64,000 nt of DNA from Metabacillus bambusae (GTDB taxonomy: Bacteria > Bacillota > Bacilli > Bacillales > Bacillaceae): contig NZ_JAGDEL010000030.1 in NCBI RefSeq assembly GCF_017497975.1, positions 1-64,000 on the forward strand. Direction: 5' to 3'. The notes below the pieces were generated by a model. The model was not told the origin of the DNA and ran no database searches. It saw nothing but the letters and a program-made list of their open reading frames with translations. Within the stretch, counting starts at the first letter, position 1, and every line of letters begins with the position of its first letter. Of this stretch, positions 25,501 through 33,022 are shown piece by piece. The translations under genes and the position numbers were made by a program.

Positions 25501-27678
25501 CCAAATTTCCTAGATTGGACAGGAACTTATCCTAGTGGATATAGTGGTTTGAGTGGTACAGGCATGAGTAAAGTTTCATCAGGCAACGGTATGGGAAATG
25601 CTGTTAAGTATGTAGTTGCATTAAATACGAATAGTTACCTAAGTCCAAATCAAATTACTAATCAACCTTACTATCAATATGTAACGGTAGAAACAACATT
25701 CATGTTGGAAAGTGGAACAATTGATGGTGCAGGGGTTTTATTTAGATATAATGCAACTGCAAACTCTGACCATAAAATTCATTTGAAGGATTTAATAGCA
25801 TCTCCAACTTTAAATAAATGGTATACAGTATCAAAAATTATCAAACAAGCAACAACACCTTCTGGATTTACAGGATACACCATTTTCCCTATGGGTGGTT
25901 GGACATCGTTCATTGGAACTATTACCGCAAAAACAATTCAATTCGATTCTGTTAAAACTAGACCATCAACAGAACAAGAAATTGCTTCATATGAAAATGA
26001 TGTAACCATTTCAGGGAGTAAATCAACGTGGGATAGAGCAAGCAATATCAACAGTAATGGAACATTTAATACTTCTAAATTATCTGGTACTGTTTCTGAT
26101 TCACAAGTCGCTAGTGCTACAAAATGGAATAATGCAGAATCACTATTAAATAGTTGGAAGTCAGGAACGACACTTATTAATGGCGGTATGCTTGCAACCA
26201 ATTCCGTCTTTGCTACTTCAATGGTCTTATCGGACTGGACTAATCTTTGTGAAAACCCTGATTTTGAACTCGATAATGTTGGTTCTTCGCCAAGAGGCTA
26301 TACGAATGTTTATGGTAGAGTTGCCGATATTTCTGCATTCTCAGGTGGGAATGGCTCTAATCGTGCTTTAGAGATTGACTCTAGAAACGGTGCTAATGCA
26401 GACGCATATAGTTCTAATTTAATTCCTGTTCAAGCAGGACAACAATTCTATGTGGAGTTTGAGGGTAGGCATTTAAATACTGTTGGTACGGGTTCTACAG
26501 GAGTAGGTTTTAGGACTTATGACGAGAAACGTGTGGCTCAAAGTACATGGGTTCAAGTAGCAACATTCGGTAGTGCAAAAACGACTGTTTTCACTAAGAA
26601 AAGTGGTTCATACACTGTGCCATCAGGAGTTGGATACTTACAAATATTTATCACTTTTGCTAACAACGCTGAGACAACGAATAAGTTTTATGTTGACAAT
26701 ATTCGCATTAACAGAAAATCAGCAGGGGAACTTATCGTTGATGGTGCTGTTACTGCTGATAAGATCAACGTTACTAGCCTAGCTGCTTTATCAGCTAATT
26801 TAGGAAAAGTAAATGCTGGGGAAATCACTGGTTCATCATTTACTACTACAGGTACTGAAGGAACAATTGATATAAGAAATGATTTCGTTCATAGTGTTAA
26901 AACTTTATCTGGGTCTACTGATAAATCAAGCTCGAGGCTAACAAGTGTGATTGTATCAGTAAGAGAAACGTCAGCTGATCTAGCTTTACTTAGAAGTGCA
27001 GCATATTTAAAAAGTAATCAATTAGAGTTTGAAGGTCTTTACGGCACGTATACTCATTATGAGAAAAACGGTTTTAATGGTGTAGCCAGAAATGAAACAA
27101 CCTTGGTAAATCATTCATATTCAATGGAATTTGATCCATACATCCAAGGTTTTGAATTTTCAGCACCAAATGGATTAGGTATCAATGGTCAATCAAGAAT
27201 GACCTCTGATAGTTCTTACTTTAGAGTATTATCACCAAATGGAGGAGCAAATCAGATGCGCTTTGCAAGCAATGGCGAATTTGCACTTTATCAAAATGGA
27301 TCTTATCGACATTTATTTAAACCTGATGGGAGTAAAATAGGTGGATCTATTGAAATCGAAGGTAAGGTATGGGGGATGTCTCCAATTGATAGTCCTCAGG
27401 TCAAGATTAGTCTTTTATTAACAGATATAGAACTTACAGAGGGAATTGAAACAACAATTGCATATGAAGAGAGATTTTATAAAGCAACAGCAAATATTGC
27501 GATTTTCCCTTCTAATCCTAATGTAGAAGTTATCACTAAATTAGATGGATCTTTCACTGTGGTTGCTTCAAAAGACTGTAAAACTGATTTCTTTGTCATT
27601 GGTGAACGTCTCGGCTACGAAGGAACTTATTTTACTGATATGGATGCGGTATATGGAAATGCTGAAGGCGTTGTATAA
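22552..27678 (+). CDS. Tail-associated protein (prophage endopeptidase tail, host adhesion)
   Basis: 1708 residues. Residues 1-385 form the gp27-like tail base module of the prophage tail family ('TYPFSVPLYHDDAKFLVRENKVVIQDLDG', 'ERIGNFTGKRIENAKDLIEV'). Residues 395-480 are an Ala-rich coiled coil. Several short repeats follow with the pattern AESSIT-NA--I-L-V-K (about 690-730, 875-950), then two or more carbohydrate-binding-like beta domains (about 980-1140, 1225-1385) and a C-terminal tail-fibre part. It contacts and may cut the cell wall at infection. The C-terminal half determines host range; receptor unknown. Confidence 0.85.
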   Translation: MILVLSKEETFLCVLENDNSDACPYKDDIHHEKLNDSYSTYPFSVPLYHDDAKFLVRENKVVIQDLDGNSLMFTIKDTEIDTNSNLKHVQTLNSGLELLGKRIMPQTIQATDVNDILDRYLDGTRWKRGRTDWAGTRTVVIEQVQTAVKSIHDLRSLFDLELQYRVELKNGKISDRYVDLVERIGNFTGKRIENAKDLIEVRIKEHSNDLYTALVGVGPQQDDGTPMTFADVEWSIANGDPLDKPLGQAWLGDPDALEKWGIEGVHITGEYVYSGSSDITPIKLLELTYEQLKKSIEPVETFEIKFADLENVIAGDGEDYSHEKVRMGDTITVYHYGIDDSTAIQARVIELKRSKSNPLAGEMILGDYKRIALKKSPIIESIQKRLLNYETVLGAQKKADNAKVIAIDTASLDATSKANAAQQAAEEYAFAKAEAERIKAEAYADGIVSAEEQARINDANEKLAVAKSHAEQKAADAQGAAELYTRQQLTNYVSAITYNQEISDIQSQIDGNITSWFYNYEPTLSNEPVSLWTTNEIKNNHLGDLFYNTSNGYSYRFSLENGVYTWILLKDSDVQKALADAAKAQDTADSKRRTFVNQPVSPYDVGDLWVQGTNGEIMKCQTAKAQGQTFSSANWIKASKYTDDSRAVQAEENAIAYTNTQVSQLDEEITHQLTLIEQNASDILLRAEKTVVEGIDSRLTSAVASIQTNAEQISLRVTKTEFDNLQIGGRNLIRKSRIDVEGTPMTTDGEYAFYKPLASGNWRISEFTQREKGIYSLSFWAKVATAGTIMVDICDGYNTDFNLTTEWQYFKMENKNVTSGYLGATYYGFIDFFAKTNVGTLYLKEVKLENGTKCTGFSPAPEDIDSDISGLDGRITTAESSITSNAEQIQLRVTKSTYDTDINNSGGLKARMSSAESSITQNANNINLKVSKDGVISSINQTAETIKIAASKIDINGAVTFSSFDSTTKGVLSNADASIINANPNFLDWTGTYPSGYSGLSGTGMSKVSSGNGMGNAVKYVVALNTNSYLSPNQITNQPYYQYVTVETTFMLESGTIDGAGVLFRYNATANSDHKIHLKDLIASPTLNKWYTVSKIIKQATTPSGFTGYTIFPMGGWTSFIGTITAKTIQFDSVKTRPSTEQEIASYENDVTISGSKSTWDRASNINSNGTFNTSKLSGTVSDSQVASATKWNNAESLLNSWKSGTTLINGGMLATNSVFATSMVLSDWTNLCENPDFELDNVGSSPRGYTNVYGRVADISAFSGGNGSNRALEIDSRNGANADAYSSNLIPVQAGQQFYVEFEGRHLNTVGTGSTGVGFRTYDEKRVAQSTWVQVATFGSAKTTVFTKKSGSYTVPSGVGYLQIFITFANNAETTNKFYVDNIRINRKSAGELIVDGAVTADKINVTSLAALSANLGKVNAGEITGSSFTTTGTEGTIDIRNDFVHSVKTLSGSTDKSSSRLTSVIVSVRETSADLALLRSAAYLKSNQLEFEGLYGTYTHYEKNGFNGVARNETTLVNHSYSMEFDPYIQGFEFSAPNGLGINGQSRMTSDSSYFRVLSPNGGANQMRFASNGEFALYQNGSYRHLFKPDGSKIGGSIEIEGKVWGMSPIDSPQVKISLLLTDIELTEGIETTIAYEERFYKATANIAIFPSNPNVEVITKLDGSFTVVASKDCKTDFFVIGERLGYEGTYFTDMDAVYGNAEGVV

Positions 27679-27696
27679 AGAGAGGAGAAAAATGAA

Positions 27697-27957
27697 ATGG
27701 CACAAGCTAATTTAATGATTCAAGACTTAAAGAATCAGATTTCTAGATTAAGTGAGGAAAGAGCAATTTATTTTGCTTTGGCAAGTGAAAAAGAGACAGA
27801 AAATAGCTCATTACAATCTCAAAATTCTTCCCTTATAAATGAAATTGGATCAATCAAACAGCAATTACAGGAAGAAAAGGATAGAAACAAAATACTTGAG
27901 GATACACTTGAAGATTTGACCAAACCAAATAATATGGAAGTTCAAAGCGCTGAATAA
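27697..27957 (+). CDS. Small coiled-coil tail-region protein
   Basis: 86 residues from ATG 27697 behind GAGAGGAG. Almost entirely heptad coiled coil ('LKNQISRLSEERAIYFALASEKETENSSLQ...'). It sits between the tail fibre and the accessory gerAB-like gene, where small XkdX-like tail proteins occur. Function unknown. Confidence 0.65.
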   Translation: MAQANLMIQDLKNQISRLSEERAIYFALASEKETENSSLQSQNSSLINEIGSIKQQLQEEKDRNKILEDTLEDLTKPNNMEVQSAE

Positions 27958-28118
27958 GGGCTTTTTATTTTGTCTTTCACTATGTGTTTAATGAAGATTA
28001 GGAGAAAAGAGTGAATCAGTCTTAAAACGAATTCCTTATCGCTTAAAGAATGAATAACTTTTTTAGTTCTGGAAATGATAATAAAATTGATATTTTTTTA
28101 TTTTGAGGGGACACAAAA

Positions 28119-29228
28119 ATGGAGCAGCAAAAAATAAGTGGACTCCAAATCTTTTATGTCTTAGTGGGATTTGAATTTGGAACTGCAATTATTCTAGGTG
28201 TAGGAGCGGGAGCGAAGCAGGATGCTTGGCTGGCTATTATGATTAGTATGTTAAGTAGTCTAATTTTAATGGGTGTTTTTACACAATTATCACTTTTTTA
28301 TCCAAATGATACATTAGTATCTATGCTTCCAAAAATTATCGGGAAATACCTTTCTTATCCAGTAATGATTATTTATATTTTTCATTTTATCTACTCTGCG
28401 GCAAGAGCATGTCGTGATTTCGGTGAATTAATTACCTCAACAATCTTAGTCCAAACTCCAGTATTAGTTGTGATCGGAAGTTTTATGTTGTTAATAATTT
28501 ATTGTCTTCGAGGCGGAGTTGAGACTTTAGGTAGAATGGGAGAAATGGTATTTCCTATTTATTTTATTTCAATGATTGTGATTTGGATTTTATTATTAAG
28601 TATGGAAGATTTTAATTTTAAAAACCTTTCACCTGTAATGGGAAATGGAGTAAAGCCAATATTAAAAGAGACATTTCCTGGTATCATAAACTTTCCATTT
28701 GGAGAATCCATTATCATCATGATGTTTTTTCCTTTTTTAAAAAATAAAAGAATAATTAGAAAGGTGGGCATGTCAGTAATTTTAGTTGGTGGATTATTGC
28801 TTACACTTAATTCAATTTTTGTTTTGTCTGTCTTAGGACCTGAAATTTATGGCAAGGATTGGTTCCCCTTTCTTACAGCTACTCGGATGGTTTCTATTGC
28901 AGATTTTCTTGAACGATTCGATGCATTGATTATTTTAATGATGGTAGCTGGAGTATTTTTTAAGGTTGGAGGTTGGACATTCGGTGCTGTTATTGGAATA
29001 TCTCAATTATTAAAGTTAAATCAAACTAAATCGGTAGTTCTTGCCTTGGGAACAATTATTACCCCTTTATCACTACTAATTGCAACGGATTTTGGTGAAC
29101 ATTTAGAAATTGGATTAGATTATTTTGTTCCATATTTCCATGTTCCATTACAAATAATTTTCCCGATTTTATTGCTTGGAATCGCATTTATTCGCAAAAA
29201 ATTCAATTTTGATAATTCTTCTACCTGA
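28119..29228 (+). CDS. GerAB-type spore germination permease (orphan)
   Basis: 369 residues behind GAGGGGA. About ten hydrophobic segments with the GerAB/endospore permease pattern: 'KISGLQIFYVLVGFEFGTAIILG' at the start, 'YIFHFIYSAARACRDFGELI', 'TPVLVVIGSFMLLIIYCLRGGVETLGRMGEMVFPIYF', 'RMVSIADFLERFDALIILMMVAGVFFK', and a DYFVPYFHVP loop. GerAB proteins are the germinant-binding subunits of spore inner-membrane receptors and normally lie with gerAA and gerAC. Neither is present here. In the prophage it could replace or poison a host receptor subunit. The family is clear; the role is inference. Confidence 0.9.
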   Translation: MEQQKISGLQIFYVLVGFEFGTAIILGVGAGAKQDAWLAIMISMLSSLILMGVFTQLSLFYPNDTLVSMLPKIIGKYLSYPVMIIYIFHFIYSAARACRDFGELITSTILVQTPVLVVIGSFMLLIIYCLRGGVETLGRMGEMVFPIYFISMIVIWILLLSMEDFNFKNLSPVMGNGVKPILKETFPGIINFPFGESIIIMMFFPFLKNKRIIRKVGMSVILVGGLLLTLNSIFVLSVLGPEIYGKDWFPFLTATRMVSIADFLERFDALIILMMVAGVFFKVGGWTFGAVIGISQLLKLNQTKSVVLALGTIITPLSLLIATDFGEHLEIGLDYFVPYFHVPLQIIFPILLLGIAFIRKKFNFDNSST

Positions 29229-29430
29229 TATTAAATCTAATTGTAATTCATGGCTAACAACTCAGCATCCGAATACAGGTAGCGCAGTAGATACGAAAGT
29301 ATATGTTAGTAATGACGATGATAAAAAACGTATGAAAACGTGTTGAGAAAATTATATAAATAAGAAGATGTGAGCATCCGAAAGGGTGCTTTTTATTATG
29401 CCTTAGGGTTAAGGAGTAGAAAAGAATCTA
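29229..29430 (+). other. Remnant coding stretch with terminator
   Basis: After the gerAB-like stop another frame reads 'WLTTQHPNTGSAVDTKVYVSNDD...' to a TGA at 29343-29345, with no plausible start. It looks like the tail end of a phage protein whose 5' part was replaced when the gerAB-like gene was inserted. The hairpin at 29373-29395 follows. Confidence 0.35.
29373..29395 (+). terminator. Terminator after the gerAB-like gene
   Basis: AGCATCC and GGGTGCT pair around a GAAA tetraloop and are followed by TTTTATT. Confidence 0.85.
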
Positions 29431-29598
29431 CTACTTATCATCATTTCCATTCATTATTTTTCTGTATCTTTTTTCAACACTAATTGCGGTCCTACCAAGT
29501 CTTTGGCCAATTTCAAATTTTAATCCTGATTTACGAAGTTCGAATAATTGACGCTCTTCAGAGGTGGACCAATGATTGTAATCTCTTTTGTTGCTCAT
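29431..29598 (-). CDS. Small Myb/SANT-like DNA-binding protein
   Basis: 55 residues from ATG 29598 with GGGGTG upstream. 'NHWSTSEERQLFELRKSGLKFEIGQRLGRTAISVEKRYRKI' has the tryptophan, acidic turn and final recognition helix of a single Myb/SANT-like repeat, common in short phage regulators. It reads against the lysis cassette and may be expressed from the prophage to control neighbouring genes. Target unknown. Confidence 0.7.
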   Translation of the reverse strand: MSNKRDYNHWSTSEERQLFELRKSGLKFEIGQRLGRTAISVEKRYRKIMNGNDDK

Positions 29599-29708
29599 AG
29601 CATTCACCCCTATTTATTTTCATAGGATATTATTATTACCAAAAAGGAGAAGTTTATCTTAGAATATTAACAAAGAATTAACTAAGAATTTACAAATGAT
29701 TAACAAAT

Positions 29709-29738
29709 AAAGTCCTATCTTACAGGGCTTTTTATTTT
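29709..29738 (+). terminator. Terminator before the lysis cassette
   Basis: AAAGTCCT pairs with AGGGCTTT around ATCTTAC, followed by TTTATTTT. Confidence 0.65.
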
Positions 29739-29788
29739 GCCTTTAAGGAGGTGACCAATCTTGAAATATATATAAGGGGGCGAGGGCA

Positions 29789-30070
29789 ATGTCGCAAGCT
29801 GTGGAGGGTCAACAAGATATGAACACAATATCTGAATTAAAGGCTGATGTGAAGAACTTAGAACAACGAGTGTCTACACTTGAAAGAACTTCAGATCGTC
29901 ACGATCAACAAATAATTAATATGAACGAGAAGTTAAATAAGATTGATGATAATACGACTTGGATAAAACGCACTATTACTGGTGCAATTATAACAGCGAT
30001 TTGCACCGGAGTTATTGGCGGAGCAATCGCTATTTTTTATGCAGTTTTACAACAAAAAGGAGGAGTTTAA
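29789..30070 (+). CDS. xhlA: XhlA-like lysis cassette protein
   Basis: 93 residues behind AAGGGGGCGAGGG. Coiled 'SELKADVKNLEQRVSTLERTSDRHDQQI ... LNKIDDNTTWIKRTITGAIITAICTGVIGGAIAIFYA' with one C-terminal membrane segment, the hemolysin XhlA family. In PBSX XhlA works with the holin XhlB and the amidase to lyse the host, which is the order seen here. Confidence 0.9.
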   Translation: MSQAVEGQQDMNTISELKADVKNLEQRVSTLERTSDRHDQQIINMNEKLNKIDDNTTWIKRTITGAIITAICTGVIGGAIAIFYAVLQQKGGV

Positions 30071-30071
30071 T

Positions 30072-30317
30072 TTGGCAAAAGATATTGCAACATTATTAGG
30101 TGGATTTTTAACAGCTTTACTTATGTTTTTTGGAACTGTTGGTATTTCTTTTGAGTGGTTCACCATGGATAGTATCAATGCATTTGTAGTACTGGTCACT
30201 GCATTTATTGCTTTGATTATAAACGGTTTTGCGATTTGGAAAAATACCTACGTTTCTAAAAGGGCACAACAATTCAAGAAAAATGCATTAAAAGCTCAAG
30301 GAATCATCAAAAAATAA
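30072..30317 (+). CDS. Phage holin (SPP1/XhlB type)
   Basis: 81 residues from TTG 30072, just after AAAGGAGGAG; longer in-frame starts precede that site. Two membrane segments ('LLGGFLTALLMFFGTVGI', 'AFVVLVTAFIALIINGFAI') and a basic C-terminal tail, as in SPP1-type holins. It releases the endolysin through the membrane. Confidence 0.85.
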   Translation: MAKDIATLLGGFLTALLMFFGTVGISFEWFTMDSINAFVVLVTAFIALIINGFAIWKNTYVSKRAQQFKKNALKAQGIIKK

Positions 30318-30345
30318 GCTGCCATTTGGTGGCTTTTTATTTTAT
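30316..30345 (+). terminator. Hairpin after the holin gene
   Basis: AAGCTGCCA and TGGTGGCTT pair with an internal mismatch, followed by TTTATTTTAT. Confidence 0.55.
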
Positions 30346-30365
30346 CTAAAAGGGGAGTGTAAGTA

Positions 30366-31400
30366 ATGGCAATATCAAACAAATATCAAATCGAACAACG
30401 TTTTATTTCGTATGGAGATGCACGTTCAGGAGAAAAGCTAATATGTCCAAAATTTGTTGTCTCTCATGAGACTGCAAATAACACAGCTGATGCAGATGAC
30501 CATTATAAATATTTCGATGGTCAGCAACCAAATGCATCAGCACATACTTTTATAGATGATACAAAGATTTTGGAGATCATACCACTTGATGAAAAGGCTT
30601 GGCATAACAGATATGGAAACCCTGAAGATAATCGTATGTTTGGCGAAGATGCAAACGATGCAGCTATTGGGGTTGAGCTTTGCCGTACAGGAGACTTTAA
30701 GAAAGCATATGACCGTTATGTTTGGTATCATGCTTATTTATGCAGAAAGTTTGAGTTAGATGTATTTAAGAGAATTGTTGCACATAAGACTCTTGATCCA
30801 CGTAGACGTTCAGATCCAGAAAGCTGGTTAAAACCTAATGGTGTTACTTGGTCTAAATTTATTAATGATGTTAAAGCTTATTACGATGCGTGGGATGGGG
30901 AGGAGACAACTGTTAAAGTTGAAGCTCCAGAACAAAAGGTAAAAGCAGTTGTTGTATCAAATCCTGAACGAGCATTACGTAAAGGCGATAACGGAACTCC
31001 GGTAACTAATTTACAAAAGAAGTTGATTGCTGCAGGGTTTAAATTACCTAAGTATGGTGCTGATGGAGATTATGGTTATGAGACAGTTTCAGCAGTAAAA
31101 GTATTCCAGAAAGCAGTTGGAATTACGGTTGATGGTATTGCTGGTCCTGTGACTTTTTCTAAACTTGAAACATATAAAAAGCCAAAAAATAAAAGCAAGT
31201 CAATTGTAGCCTATCCAGGACACCTTATTAAAAAAGGATCACGAGGAAAAGATGTAGAACGTGTACAAAGGGCTGTTAGTGTTTCACCAGACGGAGTATT
31301 TGGTACTAAAACAGAAGTTGCTGTAAAAGCATATCAAAAACGGCATGGTCTAAAAGTAGATGGTTTAGTGGGTAGAGAGACATGGAATAAGTTGTTTTAA
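30366..31400 (+). CDS. Endolysin: N-acetylmuramoyl-L-alanine amidase
   Basis: 344 residues behind AAAGGGGAGTG. Residues about 10-165 are an amidase_2 domain of XlyA type: zinc-site residues H34 ('VVSHETAN'), H140 ('VAHKTLDPRRRSDP') and D150, with E104 in 'IGVELCRTGD'. Two peptidoglycan-binding repeats follow (about 205-265 'LRKGDNGTPVTNLQKKL' and 278-344 'IKKGSRGKDVERVQRAV'). It cuts the amide bond between muramic acid and the stem peptide at lysis. A strong terminator follows. Confidence 0.95.
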   Translation: MAISNKYQIEQRFISYGDARSGEKLICPKFVVSHETANNTADADDHYKYFDGQQPNASAHTFIDDTKILEIIPLDEKAWHNRYGNPEDNRMFGEDANDAAIGVELCRTGDFKKAYDRYVWYHAYLCRKFELDVFKRIVAHKTLDPRRRSDPESWLKPNGVTWSKFINDVKAYYDAWDGEETTVKVEAPEQKVKAVVVSNPERALRKGDNGTPVTNLQKKLIAAGFKLPKYGADGDYGYETVSAVKVFQKAVGITVDGIAGPVTFSKLETYKKPKNKSKSIVAYPGHLIKKGSRGKDVERVQRAVSVSPDGVFGTKTEVAVKAYQKRHGLKVDGLVGRETWNKLF

Positions 31401-31425
31401 TGACATAATACAAATGTTCCAGCTC

Positions 31426-31458
31426 AAGAGTGTACCATTCCAGTGGGTACACTCTTTT
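31426..31458 (+). terminator. Terminator of the late operon
   Basis: AAGAGTGTACC and GGGTACACTCTT pair around ATTCCAGT, followed by TTATTT. It ends the structural-lysis transcript. Confidence 0.9.
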
Positions 31459-31527
31459 ATTTATTTGAAAAAGCCCTCCCTTATTGGAGAGACTATATCA
31501 AAATCTGAATTACTCGGGTTTGTAAAC

Positions 31528-31668
31528 CTATTCAGTCTTATCCATTTCTTTAACGGTCTCCATGACAATCTTCACCATTTGATACCCTCGTATCATCTTG
31601 TTAGCTTAAATGGGTGTGATACCTTCTTTCTCCAAATCATTTATGAGCTTGTTCCAGTCTTCATTCAT
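31528..31668 (-). pseudogene. Small gene with in-frame stop
   Basis: From ATG 31668, behind AAAGGAG, the frame encodes MNEDWNKLINDLEKEGITPI. It then meets TAA at 31608-31606 and continues in the same frame as ANKMIRGYQMVKIVMETVKE to a TAG. Both halves read as one amphipathic helical protein of 46 residues, and a CAA-to-TAA change would explain the stop. Family unknown. The 20-residue first half could still be made. Confidence 0.6.
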
Positions 31669-31693
31669 TTATAACTTACTCCTTTAAAGTTCA

Positions 31694-32065
31694 TTAATTT
31701 TTCTTAGTGTTTATTACTTTCATCCCTTCAAGAAGTATTATGGCAACTTTACTTAAGTATTGTATAATATCAGGTCTCAATAATAGCTTAATGTTATTTT
31801 TGACAGAGACTTTTAATCCGTGCCGATCAAACTTATACTCATAAGAATTTATTGAATTAATTAGAGAAAAATCATATCTGTTGAGTGGTTCAATGCTAGA
31901 ACTTTGATTAATTAAATACTCTAATAATTCTCTGGACTTCCTTTTTAAAAGATGTTTATTGTCTGATATTTGATCTATATTTTCATTAATATAATTTTGA
32001 GCAATTGATAATTCAAAACAGTCAACACTAAGATTAATCATCTTAATTAATTCTTGTAGAGCCAT
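31694..32065 (-). CDS. Hypothetical protein co-transcribed with EAL gene
   Basis: 123 residues from ATG 32065 behind AAGGAGC, 19 bases after the EAL gene, so the two form an operon under the c-di-GMP riboswitch. Mostly helical ('IKMINLSVDCFELSIAQNYINENIDQI ... LLKRKSRELLEYLI'), with a C-terminal 'YLSKVAIILLEGMKVI'. No signal peptide or known domain. It may be a partner or output protein of the phosphodiesterase. Confidence 0.6.
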   Translation of the reverse strand: MALQELIKMINLSVDCFELSIAQNYINENIDQISDNKHLLKRKSRELLEYLINQSSSIEPLNRYDFSLINSINSYEYKFDRHGLKVSVKNNIKLLLRPDIIQYLSKVAIILLEGMKVINTKKN

Positions 32066-32084
32066 TAATAAGCTCCTTATCAGA

Positions 32085-32798
32085 CTAAAATTTTGTAAGT
32101 TTTTTAGGTTTTCCTAAAATGTATCCTTGTGCATACGTAATACCAAGTGATTTTGCAACAGCAAGATCCTTTTCATTTTCAAGCCCCTCAAGAATAAGCT
32201 TTGTATTATAATTCTCTGAGTAATTAATAAACATCTGAATAAAGTCTTGTTTTTGTTTTGACTCTAGTAGGTTATCTGAAAAATAGCGATCTAATTTAAT
32301 ATATTCTGGCTCGAGTTCAATGATAGCTCTTAAATCTGAATTTCCCTTACCAATATCGTCAATTGCAATTAAAAATCCTTGTATTTTAAGTTCAATAATT
32401 TTTTGTTTTAAAGTAGTAAGATCTGTAATACTTTCCAAATCACTAATTTCAAAAACAATTTGTTGACATGATAAGTTATCATCAGTAATAATTTTTTTAT
32501 AAAATAATGGGAAATTTGCATGAAGAATTGTTGAGGGAAAAACATTCAAAAACAAATACCCATCTGTTTTAGTAAATCCTGCAGCATTGTAAGTAATAAC
32601 AGCTTTATGAATTGACCGCGAATCTAATTCATAAAGTTGCTTTTCTTTTTTTGCAGTTAAAAAGGCGAATTCCGGATTTGGGAATTTTTTAGTTCTTAAG
32701 AGTCCTTCATACCCAGCTATTTTCCAATTACTAATGTTATATATAGGTTGATAATTATGAAAATAATCATTATTCTTTATAAGTTCTTCAATAGACAC
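32085..32798 (-). CDS. EAL-domain c-di-GMP phosphodiesterase
   Basis: 237 residues, a stand-alone EAL domain from GTG 32798 (GGAG upstream). Catalytic set present: E31 (EGL), N85, E117, D147-D148, K168, E204 and Q224. The spacings N-E 32, E-D 30, D-K 21, K-E 36 and E-Q 20 equal those I recall for the active enzyme RocR. It should hydrolyse c-di-GMP to pGpG in the cytosol. No membrane, PAS or GGDEF part. Controlled by an upstream riboswitch and terminator. Chromosomal EAL proteins in Bacillus are usually longer, so this compact form is unusual. Confidence 0.9.
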   Translation of the reverse strand: MSIEELIKNNDYFHNYQPIYNISNWKIAGYEGLLRTKKFPNPEFAFLTAKKEKQLYELDSRSIHKAVITYNAAGFTKTDGYLFLNVFPSTILHANFPLFYKKIITDDNLSCQQIVFEISDLESITDLTTLKQKIIELKIQGFLIAIDDIGKGNSDLRAIIELEPEYIKLDRYFSDNLLESKQKQDFIQMFINYSENYNTKLILEGLENEKDLAVAKSLGITYAQGYILGKPKKLTKF

Positions 32799-32834
32799 TT
32801 AAGCATCAACTCCAGTCAAATTAAATGTTCAAAA

Positions 32835-32880
32835 AAAAGAGATGGTTCTCCGAAAAAAACGGGGAATCATCTCTTTTTTC
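32835..32880 (-). terminator. Riboswitch-linked terminator upstream of EAL gene
   Basis: AAAAGAGATGATTCCCCG and CGGAGAACCATCTCTTTT pair around a T-rich loop and are followed by T residues on both strands. On the minus strand it lies between the c-di-GMP aptamer and the EAL start codon, the place of a riboswitch expression platform. Confidence 0.85.
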
Positions 32881-32883
32881 TCC

Positions 32884-32965
32884 ATTTTTCGGCGGCTCGA
32901 CTACCATAGCATATGCCTTAGGTTCGTAGCTTTGCGTCCTTATTTTTCAATAAGTTTGCCATTAT
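32884..32965 (-). ncRNA. c-di-GMP-I (GEMM-I) riboswitch
   Basis: On the minus strand the conserved core reads GGCAAAC, a P1b stem TTATT-GAAA-AATAAG with a GAAA tetraloop, GGACGCAAAGC, then ACCTAA ... ATGGTAG, and closes with GCCGCCG. This matches Vibrio Vc2 in all core blocks, including the tetraloop and its CCTAA receptor. The closing helix can form from TTTCG/CGAAA and GGC/GCC. It senses c-di-GMP; with the terminator that follows it should set transcription of the EAL operon. Whether ligand turns expression on or off is not decided by eye. Confidence 0.92.
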
Positions 32966-32993
32966 CGAAATAGACTTTCTAAATCTAATTAGA

Positions 32994-33022
32994 ATTATAT
33001 AGAAAAATATGACAAAGGTCTA
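32994..33022 (-). promoter_or_regulatory. Probable sigma-A promoter of the riboswitch-EAL operon
   Basis: On the minus strand TAGACC and a perfect TATAAT are separated by 17 bases, about 30 bases before the aptamer. Confidence 0.6.

Noticed and set aside
28060-28110. Sigma-G-like promoter before the gerAB-like gene
   Set aside because: GAATA and GATAATA are present, but the spacing is 20 instead of about 18, so forespore expression is not supported by sequence.
31414-31674. 86-codon plus-strand frame after the endolysin
   Set aside because: It begins inside the terminator hairpin and is the shadow of the interrupted minus-strand gene.
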